Shown: piece after piece, positions 1 to 6,855 of the stretch | Layout of the letters: each line of letters opens with the position of its first letter | How positions within the stretch are numbered: the stretch's first letter is position 1 | NCBI GenBank assembly: GCA_903870955.1 | Contig: CAIQEX010000503.1 | Coordinates: forward strand, 1-7,178 | Direction of reading: 5' to 3' | Source of the DNA: an uncultured beta proteobacterium | GTDB taxonomy: Bacteria > Pseudomonadota > Gammaproteobacteria > Burkholderiales > Burkholderiaceae_C | Length of the DNA stretch: 7,178 bases | Made by a program: the position numbers and the translations under genes | The notes under the pieces: model-generated | The model's input: only the letters and a program-made list of their open reading frames with translations | Database searches by the model: none | What the model was told of the DNA's origin: nothing

Positions 1-322
1 CATGAAAGGTGCTCTGCGTGTGGGCGACACCCTGGCCCGCATCGGCGGTGACGAGTTTGTGGTGGTCCTGGCAGACCTGGATCAACCGGCGGACTCCGAG
101 CCCGTGCTGGAGCGTCTGCTACAGGCCGCGGCCGATCCGGTGACGCTGGGCGATGCCGAAATACAGGTCTCGGCCAGCATGGGTGTGGCGGTCTATCCGC
201 GCGATGGCACACACGCCGACCTGCTGCTCCGCCGGGCCGACCAATCCATGTATCTGGCCAAGCAAACTGGGCGAAACCGATATCGCTTCTTCAGCGAAAG
301 CGCCTTTCGGCCGGACCACTGA
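1..322 (+). CDS. Diguanylate cyclase, GGDEF domain, C-terminal part (5' truncated by window)
   Basis: This is the end of a GGDEF protein, an enzyme that condenses two GTP into cyclic di-GMP. The reading frame is open at the window edge and the first complete codon is at position 2. The ATG there lies inside the domain, so it is not the true start. The active-site GGDEF motif is intact (about codons 15-19). It is preceded at the standard five-residue distance by an RVGD tetrad that fits the RxxD product-inhibition I-site. The usual late-domain signatures follow: SASMGVAVYP, then ADQSMYLAK and GRNRYRFF. The protein stops 13 residues later, so GGDEF is its last domain and no EAL domain follows. 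Sensor domains would lie upstream, outside the window. Its stop codon is 6 nt from that of the convergent GGDEF-EAL gene, whose own GGDEF domain is clearly similar. Catalytic activity is inferred from the motif. Confidence 0.95.
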   Translation, partial: MKGALRVGDTLARIGGDEFVVVLADLDQPADSEPVLERLLQAAADPVTLGDAEIQVSASMGVAVYPRDGTHADLLLRRADQSMYLAKQTGRNRYRFFSESAFRPDH

Positions 323-328
323 AAACTT

Positions 329-2428
329 TCAAATAGCCGTGCGCGGGACCAAGGCCACTTCTTTCCAGTCCAGGTCGTTCTCCCAACGCGCTTTCCAGGC
401 TGGCAAATCTGCCACCGGCATGGGCCTGCCGATGCCATAGCCCTGCGCCAATTCGCAGCCCAGGTCCATCAGCGCCTGACCGTGTGCCAGCGTCTCGACA
501 CCCTCGGCAATCACGCTGCGTTGAAGCTGGCGCATGATCCACAAGATGCCGTCCAGAATCGACTTATTGTCCTGGTCCAGCAGCATGTCGCGGACAAAGC
601 TTTGGTCGATCTTGACCACCGCCACAGGAAGGCGCTTCAGGTAGGTCAGTGACGAATAGCCGGTGCCAAAATCATCCAGCGCAAAGTCGACACCCAGGTC
701 TTTGCATTGCGTCACAAATCTGGCCACTTGCTCAACGTCTTCCAAGGCACTGGTTTCCAGTATTTCCAGCTGCAAGGCGTTGCGGTTCAGCGCCGGGAAT
801 TTTTGCATGCAGTCCTGCAAGCGGTGAATGAAATCGTGCTGCTGAACTTGCATCGCGCTGATGTTCACGCTGATAGGAATTTGCAGCCCTTGCGTCTGCC
901 ACTCGGCCAGTTGCAAGAGTGCCTGGTGGATAACCCACTCTCCGATGTCGACCGACAGCCGGTCGTTTTCAGTCAGCGGCAGGAACAGGCCCGGCGCCAG
1001 CAAACCTTCCACCGGATGCTGCCAGCGAATCAGTGCTTCCACACCCACCAGCGCCCGGGTTTTCATATTCACCTTGGGTTGGTAATGCAGCACAAACTCC
1101 TGGTTCTGCAAAGCCGTTCGCACGCGCTCCAGACTGGCGTGGTGGCCACGCGCGGTGCGGTCCTTTTCGGCATCAAACACGTGGTATCTGTTTTTGCCAG
1201 CGAGTTTGGCCTGGTACATGGCCTGGTCGGCCTGGCGCAGCAGCTGATCGGCATCCACAGCGTCGGTCTGCGGATAAAAGGTGACCCCCAGGCTGGCCGA
1301 CACCTTCAGCGCCATCGTGCCCAAATTCACCGGCTGAGAACAGACCGACAGCAGGCGCTCCAGCATCGGAACACTGGCCTGTGCATCCGGAACATCCTGA
1401 AAAACCGCAACAAACTCATCGCCCCCCAGACGGGCCAGCGTGTCGATCTCACGCAAACCCACTTTCATGCGTGCCGCCAGGGCGCGCAGCAACAGGTCCC
1501 CGCTCTGGTGGCCATATTGATCATTAATGGCTTTGAAACCATCCAGATCCAGAAAAACCACCGCCAACAAATGGCCGCGTCGGTGCGCCCCCAGCATGGC
1601 CTGATTCAACCGTTCCGCAAGCAGGGTGCGATTTGCCAAGCCTGTGAGCGGGTCACCATAGGCCATCTTTTCGATCAGCAGCGCCGCATGCTTTTTCTCA
1701 CTGATGTCACGGAACAAGACCTGGAACATCAGTTGGCCATCCAGCAAATGGATCAGTTTGACCGATACATCAACATCCATTAACTCGCCCGTGCCCCTCC
1801 GGTAAATGGATTCGAAGTCGTCCCGCCCAATGGCCTCCAATCGCTTGCGTCTTGCCGCAATGGCTTCCATGTCGTCCATGGCTTCGATGTCAAATATGTG
1901 CAGGGCGCGCAGTTCTTCGGCGCTGTACTGCAGTTGCAGTTCTGCCTCCCGGTTATGTCCAATGATGCGTAGCTCGGAGTCGACCAGCAACACACCTTCT
2001 GGCATTTGTTCAAACAGCGCCAGATAACGCTGGTACGTGACCGCAATCTCCAGTTCAGCCTTCTTGCGGGCACTGATTTCCTGTATCACCGAAATGCCAT
2101 AGGCCGGTTGCCCATTGGCATCCAGAACGATCGACACATGCAACGCCACCCAGATAACACCGCCATCCTTACGCACGTAACGCTTTTCCGTTTCGTACTG
2201 GGTGATGTTGCGCAACAGCAACTGCTCCAGATGCGCCAGGTCACGGGCTAAATCGTCGGGATGGGTAATTCCCTGAAAGCCCAGGGCCATCAATTCTTCA
2301 GCGCTATAGCCCGTGATTTCACACAGTTTGCGGTTCACCCGCAACCAGGCTCCCGTCAACGAAAGATGGGCCATGCCCACCGCAGCATGTTCAAAGCTGT
2401 TTTCAAAAATCAGGTCATTGGTAGGCAT
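329..2428 (-). CDS. PAS-PAS-GGDEF-EAL cyclic di-GMP turnover protein
   Basis: This is a predicted cytoplasmic bifunctional enzyme that makes (GGDEF) and/or cleaves (EAL) cyclic di-GMP. It has no membrane segment or signal peptide. From the ATG at 2428 it has 699 residues: PAS about 5-127, PAS about 130-247, GGDEF about 255-415, EAL about 430-680. The GGDEF motif is intact at 335-339, with an REID I-site at 326-329 and metal-ligand Asp294. The EAL domain keeps the expected metal and catalytic positions: EAL at 464-466, Asn522, Glu555, the Asp pair 585-586 in DDFGTGYSS, Lys606, Glu642 in AEGVET, and Gln662. Both activities are therefore plausible. Which one dominates cannot be read from sequence, and in many tandem proteins the GGDEF half only regulates. 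An in-frame TTG at 2437 would add three residues. I prefer the ATG because a weak GGA lies about 5 nt upstream of it and the TTG has no ribosome site. The gene overlaps the upstream kinase by 19 nt, which suggests translational coupling. There is no receiver domain. Confidence 0.96.
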   Translation of the reverse strand: MPTNDLIFENSFEHAAVGMAHLSLTGAWLRVNRKLCEITGYSAEELMALGFQGITHPDDLARDLAHLEQLLLRNITQYETEKRYVRKDGGVIWVALHVSIVLDANGQPAYGISVIQEISARKKAELEIAVTYQRYLALFEQMPEGVLLVDSELRIIGHNREAELQLQYSAEELRALHIFDIEAMDDMEAIAARRKRLEAIGRDDFESIYRRGTGELMDVDVSVKLIHLLDGQLMFQVLFRDISEKKHAALLIEKMAYGDPLTGLANRTLLAERLNQAMLGAHRRGHLLAVVFLDLDGFKAINDQYGHQSGDLLLRALAARMKVGLREIDTLARLGGDEFVAVFQDVPDAQASVPMLERLLSVCSQPVNLGTMALKVSASLGVTFYPQTDAVDADQLLRQADQAMYQAKLAGKNRYHVFDAEKDRTARGHHASLERVRTALQNQEFVLHYQPKVNMKTRALVGVEALIRWQHPVEGLLAPGLFLPLTENDRLSVDIGEWVIHQALLQLAEWQTQGLQIPISVNISAMQVQQHDFIHRLQDCMQKFPALNRNALQLEILETSALEDVEQVARFVTQCKDLGVDFALDDFGTGYSSLTYLKRLPVAVVKIDQSFVRDMLLDQDNKSILDGILWIMRQLQRSVIAEGVETLAHGQALMDLGCELAQGYGIGRPMPVADLPAWKARWENDLDWKEVALVPRTAI

Positions 2429-5400
2429 GCGGTCCAATCGTCAATGGCAGCACAGGCTTGCTGAGCCCCCTGCATATCCAGATCTTGCAATGCCTCTTCC
2501 AAAGGCGAAAATAGCGCCTCGGGCAACTCGGCCAAAACCGTTCGCAGTTCGGCAAATTTTTGCAGCACCGAAAAATCTTCCGCCGCTACCAAGGGCTTCA
2601 ACTCGGCCATCGCCTGAACCAAGGCTTGGCCGGCGGTGTGAACTGTTTCAGCCTGGTGCGCGACCGGTTGCGCGCCGGCGAATTTTTTTAATGCGGCTTG
2701 CATAAGAGGCGCAAGGGCTTTGGCAACGGCTTCGACGTGCCTTCCTTCGGCCTGCAATGCTGCATCGTCCGCATCGCCCGACTTGCATAGTTTTTCCAGA
2801 GCCGCGGCGGCTTGCGAGAGGTGTGTGGCACCGAGCACGCCCGCAGTTCCCTTGAGGGTGTGCGCCAGCAAGGTCGCCTGCGCCCTATCCACGCGAATTG
2901 CGCCCTGCAGTTCGGCAAGTTGTTCTTCGAGCGTCTCCAGAAACTGCTGCGCCAAGCGCTCATAGAGTGACGTCAGCCCATCCATGCGGTCCACGGCGCC
3001 TGCCACGTCCAGCCCATCGACCTGCGCTACTTCAACCGCCACTTTTGCTGGGGCAGCGGCAGCCACAGGAAGCTGCGCCGGTACAAACTCTGGCGCCACA
3101 TAACCCGTCACCCGCAACAGGGTGTGTACCAGGTTATCCAGATCAAACGGCTTGCCGACATGTTCATTCATGCCTGCAGCCAGGCACTCGACACGGTCAG
3201 ACGCCATGGCATTGGCGGTCATGGCAATGATCGGCAGACTGGCAAACTGCGGTTGCTGGCGAATCTCACGTGTGGCACCAAAACCATCGAGCACCGGCAT
3301 TTGCATGTCCATCAACACCGCGTCGAACTGTTTGCTGGAAGCGGCTGCCAAGATGGCGTCTACGCCGAGTCGGCCGTTGGCCGCCAATGCCACCAATGCA
3401 CCCTCGGTCATGAGCAACTCTTCGGCCACCTGCTGGTTGATCAAGTTGTCTTCGACCACCAAAAGGCGCATACCCGACAGACGGCGCTTGCTCGAGCCAG
3501 CGCGTCGATTGCGGCGCACACCAGAGCCTGAACCGCTGGCGTCCAGCACCGCGTCCAGCAACATGGAAGGCGTCACCGGCTTCATCAAAAAGGCGTTCAG
3601 CATGGACTGCTCTTCTTCGGTGCGCTGCTCCAGTGCCTCCCGGTTATTGGCCGAGACCATGACCACCACCGGCTGCGTAGCGGATTGCGCGGTGTACAGG
3701 GCGCGCAATTGCCGGGTCGTCTCCCAGCCATCCATGCCCGGCATTTGCCAGTCCATAAAGATGACATCAAAGGGCACGCCTCCCGGATTGAGGGCGTCTT
3801 GAATGGTCCCTAAAGCCGCCTCACCACAGTCGGCCACTTCCGTGGACCAACCCCAATGGCTGGTGGTGCGCGCCATCAGTTTGCGGGCCACCGGATTGTT
3901 GTCCACCACCAGTACACGGTGGGTTCCTACAGTCGCTGGATGCGATGACGCCAATGCCTCTGGAATGGGGAACACGGTTGGCATTTGCAGTGCGAAGGAG
4001 AAAGTGCTGCCCTCCCCCAATACGCTCGCCAGTCGCATTTCGCCTCCCATCAGCCCCACCAGACGTTGACTGATGGAGAGCCCCAGACCGGTCCCGCCAA
4101 ACTTGCGCGTGGTGGAGGCTTCGGCTTGAGAAAATCCGGTAAAGATATGCGCCTGATTCTCGGGTGCGATGCCAATGCCGGAGTCCTGCACGGCAAACTC
4201 GACCGTGCAGTGGGCCTCCTCACTTTGCAAACAGCGCACGGCAATCACCACCTGACCTTCGGCGGTGAACTTGACGGCGTTGCCGCCCAGATTAATCAGG
4301 ACCTGCTGCAGGCGCATGGAGTCGCCTAACAGAACCGGGGGGACTGCGGTGTCGATGTCGAACAGGACTTCTATGCCCTTGTGATCCACATTACTGGACA
4401 GGATGACGGCAAGGTCGCGCATCAGCCGGTCGAGCCGGAAAGGCTGCGGATCAAGCGTCATCTTGCCCGCCTCGACCTTGGAGAAATCCAGGATGTCGTT
4501 CACCAAGGCCAGCAAGGACTTGGCCGCCCCCTCGGTCTTTTCCGCGTAATCACGCTGGTGGCTGTTGAGGGGTGTGTTGCGCAACAGTTTGAGCATGCCC
4601 AGAATGGCATTCATGGGCGTGCGGATCTCATGGCTCATATTGGCCAGAAACTGGCCTTTGGTCAGGGTTGCCAGTTCGGCCTTTTCACGCGCCTCGCGCA
4701 AAGACTGCTCGTATTGCTTGCGCTCGGTGATGTCGGTGCTGATGGCAATGAATTTTTCGATCTGGCCCTCGTCATCCGCAAACGGGGCGATCATGCTGTC
4801 CATCCACAACACGGAACCCTGTTTCGAGAGGTTGCAAATTTCACCCCGCCAGGGCTTGCCGCTGCTGATGGTTTGCCACAGGTCGGCCCAGAATTCCCGG
4901 GGCTGGGCACCGGAACTCATCAAGGTGTGTTTCTGGCCAATCAATTCCTGTCGGCTATACCCCGTGGTGCGACAAAACGCGTCATTGACATCTGTAATCA
5001 TGCCGCGCGCATCGGTGGTGGAGACGATGGAATGCGTTTGCACCGTGTTGAGCAATGCACTGGCTTCCCGGATCGCCGCTTCCAACTGAAACTGGGTCCG
5101 TTTCTGGGCGCTGATATCGGTGCCGATTTCCATAAAGCCCACCAGCACACCCTGCGCGTCGAAGGTGGGTTGAATTTCGGTGTCGGCCCAATATTCTCGC
5201 CCGTCTTTGGCGCGGTTGATCAGTTCCACGCGACAGGGAGTGCCCTGGCTCATGCCTTCCATCAGCGCATGGATGGCTTGCGGTGCGCTTTTGCCAGTCG
5301 ACAGCAATTCAGCAGGTGTCTTGCCCACCGCCTCGTCCATGCTGTAACCGGTAATCCGGATAAACCCCTGGTTGACCCACTGGATGCGCATCTCGCTGTC

Positions 5401-6744
5401 GGCAATCGTCACCGCGTTGTCGGTGTGCTGCACGACCAATGCCAAACGGTTGAGTTCCGAGGTCATGGCGTCCGCCAGTCGCTGGGCGCGCAGTCTGCCC
5501 ATGGCCAGTAGCCACACCGCACTTGCCATCAAAAAGCTCACTAAACCGCCGCCCAATCCCATAATCAGCAGACTGGAGCGATCCTGTGCCGCGTCAAATC
5601 GCGCCGTGCTGGTGACACGCAGAGTCAGCACATGGCCGCCCACAAAAATCACCCTTTCAGTGGCAAATGCCCGCTGTGCAGTTCTCCTGCCGTTGCGAGC
5701 AGTTAAAGCAATGGACAGAATGCCATCGGCATCAAACATGAGATTTTCCGCATCGGCCCGTGGCCCATCGTAGAGCTCAAAGTCGAGCAAATTTTCGAAG
5801 TCAGCGCCCAGGGACTTTAGTAGTTCAGAGGTCTCGATGGGCACGTACAACAACCCGAGCAAATCGCGCTGGCGCTCTGACAAAGTCTGGGGATTGGTGC
5901 CGTCTTTGTAGAGTGGCAGGAAAAACAAAAATCCAGGGTTTTGAAGACCGTCCCGGTACAGGTGAATGCGATCAGAAAGCGTCGGCTCACCGGTCGCAAT
6001 GGCGTACTCGGCCGCTGCGCGCCTGCGACTCTCCTGGCCCAGATCAAGGCCCCTGCTGTCCCGGTTTTTTTCCATGGGCTCGACATAACTGACGACCAAC
6101 AGGTCATCCGCACTGCCACTGGTTTGCACCGCGAACTCGGGCGCCCCATCCGCACGTTCACGGGCCACAAACGCAGCCAGTTGCGCGCGTGGTACGCGCC
6201 GCACAAAGCCAAATCCGCCGATGCCGGTGAAATCGTTGAGGAAGTCACGCGAGCCGACATACGCGCGGAACTCCCGGCGCTTGAATTGGGTGTTGGCGAG
6301 CATGGCACCGCGCAAACCCTTCAGGCCCAGAACCGGCTGATTCAGGCGGCGCACCACTTCCGCATCGATACGTTGCACGCCTTGGTCAAAGCGCGATTGG
6401 CTAATCACATCCAGGTTAGAACTTTGCCACCAGACGCCGGTAGCGGCCAGCAGCAAACCCAGCACTTGGGCGCCAGCCGTGAGCAGCACCGCAATACGCG
6501 TACTGCCATAGTGCGACTTGACTGGCACCACAGCTTGCATTCCGGTTTTGATGGCGTTGGTGAAGCGCCAATAGACCGCCGGCCCTGACAACAGCAACAA
6601 CAGGGTCACGTCCAGGAGGCCTTCGCGCAGACCGTCCATACCCGGAGCGACAATGGGCAGAATCAGCATCACGCAGACTTCGGCCATTGCCACCAGCAGC
6701 AGGACTTCCAAAAGCAGGCGCTTTGGATTGAATGTCGTCTTCAA
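2410..6744 (-). CDS. CHASE-domain hybrid sensor histidine kinase (PAS-PAS-HisKA-HATPase-REC-REC-HPt)
   Basis: This 1444-residue inner-membrane phosphorelay kinase is of the BarA/ArcB-like tripartite type. Hydrophobic stretches lie at about 10-31, 41-58, 84-106 and 392-415. A CHASE sensor domain (about 110-380; GFGFVRRVPR, YVEPMEKNRDSRGLDLG) sits between the last two, so it should face the periplasm. Two PAS domains follow (about 431-550 and 562-677). HisKA has phospho-His705 in ANMSHEIRTP. The HATPase has Asn822, DSGIGIA at 854-860 and GGTGLGL at 883-889. REC1 (about 942-1067) has Asp998, Ser1031 and Lys1055, but its acidic pair is Asp948-Asn949. REC2 (about 1092-1211) is complete: Glu1098, Asp1099, Asp1146, Thr1176, Lys1198. 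HPt (about 1256-1348) has His1295 in AHTLKGTAG. A helical tail of about 95 residues ends the protein. The start is a TTG at 6744. An in-frame TGA at 6766-6768 limits extension, and the first ATG (codon 20) would cut through the first membrane helix. No convincing ribosome site is visible, so the start is uncertain. The ligand and the output regulator are unknown. Confidence 0.96.
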   Translation of the reverse strand: MKTTFNPKRLLLEVLLLVAMAEVCVMLILPIVAPGMDGLREGLLDVTLLLLLSGPAVYWRFTNAIKTGMQAVVPVKSHYGSTRIAVLLTAGAQVLGLLLAATGVWWQSSNLDVISQSRFDQGVQRIDAEVVRRLNQPVLGLKGLRGAMLANTQFKRREFRAYVGSRDFLNDFTGIGGFGFVRRVPRAQLAAFVARERADGAPEFAVQTSGSADDLLVVSYVEPMEKNRDSRGLDLGQESRRRAAAEYAIATGEPTLSDRIHLYRDGLQNPGFLFFLPLYKDGTNPQTLSERQRDLLGLLYVPIETSELLKSLGADFENLLDFELYDGPRADAENLMFDADGILSIALTARNGRRTAQRAFATERVIFVGGHVLTLRVTSTARFDAAQDRSSLLIMGLGGGLVSFLMASAVWLLAMGRLRAQRLADAMTSELNRLALVVQHTDNAVTIADSEMRIQWVNQGFIRITGYSMDEAVGKTPAELLSTGKSAPQAIHALMEGMSQGTPCRVELINRAKDGREYWADTEIQPTFDAQGVLVGFMEIGTDISAQKRTQFQLEAAIREASALLNTVQTHSIVSTTDARGMITDVNDAFCRTTGYSRQELIGQKHTLMSSGAQPREFWADLWQTISSGKPWRGEICNLSKQGSVLWMDSMIAPFADDEGQIEKFIAISTDITERKQYEQSLREAREKAELATLTKGQFLANMSHEIRTPMNAILGMLKLLRNTPLNSHQRDYAEKTEGAAKSLLALVNDILDFSKVEAGKMTLDPQPFRLDRLMRDLAVILSSNVDHKGIEVLFDIDTAVPPVLLGDSMRLQQVLINLGGNAVKFTAEGQVVIAVRCLQSEEAHCTVEFAVQDSGIGIAPENQAHIFTGFSQAEASTTRKFGGTGLGLSISQRLVGLMGGEMRLASVLGEGSTFSFALQMPTVFPIPEALASSHPATVGTHRVLVVDNNPVARKLMARTTSHWGWSTEVADCGEAALGTIQDALNPGGVPFDVIFMDWQMPGMDGWETTRQLRALYTAQSATQPVVVMVSANNREALEQRTEEEQSMLNAFLMKPVTPSMLLDAVLDASGSGSGVRRNRRAGSSKRRLSGMRLLVVEDNLINQQVAEELLMTEGALVALAANGRLGVDAILAAASSKQFDAVLMDMQMPVLDGFGATREIRQQPQFASLPIIAMTANAMASDRVECLAAGMNEHVGKPFDLDNLVHTLLRVTGYVAPEFVPAQLPVAAAAPAKVAVEVAQVDGLDVAGAVDRMDGLTSLYERLAQQFLETLEEQLAELQGAIRVDRAQATLLAHTLKGTAGVLGATHLSQAAAALEKLCKSGDADDAALQAEGRHVEAVAKALAPLMQAALKKFAGAQPVAHQAETVHTAGQALVQAMAELKPLVAAEDFSVLQKFAELRTVLAELPEALFSPLEEALQDLDMQGAQQACAAIDDWTACLPMT

Positions 6745-6855
6745 GTTCAGCTTTGTTTTCGAACCTCAATTGCTCCCCGAAGCACTTTTTGCCAGGCACT
6801 ATGTAGGGCCTTTGGGCATTTGCCGAGTGTACTGTCCTACTTTGGATTTCGCTTT
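6745..6855 (-). promoter_or_regulatory. Intergenic region upstream of the kinase operon; possible promoter
   Basis: This 111-nt gap separates the dihydroorotase stop from the kinase start, both on the minus strand. It is more AT-rich than its surroundings. On the minus strand a TACATA at 6805-6800 could serve as a -10 element, giving a leader of about 48 nt. No good -35 hexamer sits 16-18 nt upstream of it, so such a promoter would need an activator. I see no hairpin followed by a T-run after the dihydroorotase stop, so read-through into the kinase gene is also possible. The promoter call is an inference. Confidence 0.3.
6801..6842. repeat. Imperfect inverted repeat, possible operator
   Basis: On the plus strand ATGTAGGGC (6801-6809) is mirrored by GTCCTACTT (6834-6842), whose complement is AAGTAGGAC. 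Seven of nine positions match, sharing the core GTAGG-C. The arms are 24 nt apart and their centres lie 33 nt apart, about three helical turns, so dimers could bind on one face of the DNA. The left arm overlaps the putative -10 element. The repeat is short enough to be a chance occurrence, and I do not recognise the binding protein. Confidence 0.25.

Noticed and set aside
295..309. Perfect 6-bp hairpin CGAAAG-CGC-CTTTCG as a terminator between the convergent genes
   Set aside because: It lies within the coding sequence, is short, and lacks a following T-run in either direction.
707..1783. Long plus-strand open frame (358 codons) antisense to the GGDEF-EAL gene
   Set aside because: Its translation is rich in Gln, His and Arg, with no recognisable domain. 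The opposite strand encodes an intact GGDEF-EAL protein with all its motifs. Long antisense frames are expected opposite GC-rich genes.
4381..5511. Long plus-strand open frame (376 codons) antisense to the PAS/HisKA part of the kinase
   Set aside because: It is the codon-complement shadow of the kinase frame, with no domain signature and no ribosome site that I can see.
2410..6744. Possible frameshift or fusion of several genes into one 1444-residue protein
   Set aside because: The domain order CHASE-PAS-PAS-HisKA-HATPase-REC-REC-HPt is a known single-chain arrangement. The frame is uninterrupted and the domain linkers have normal length.
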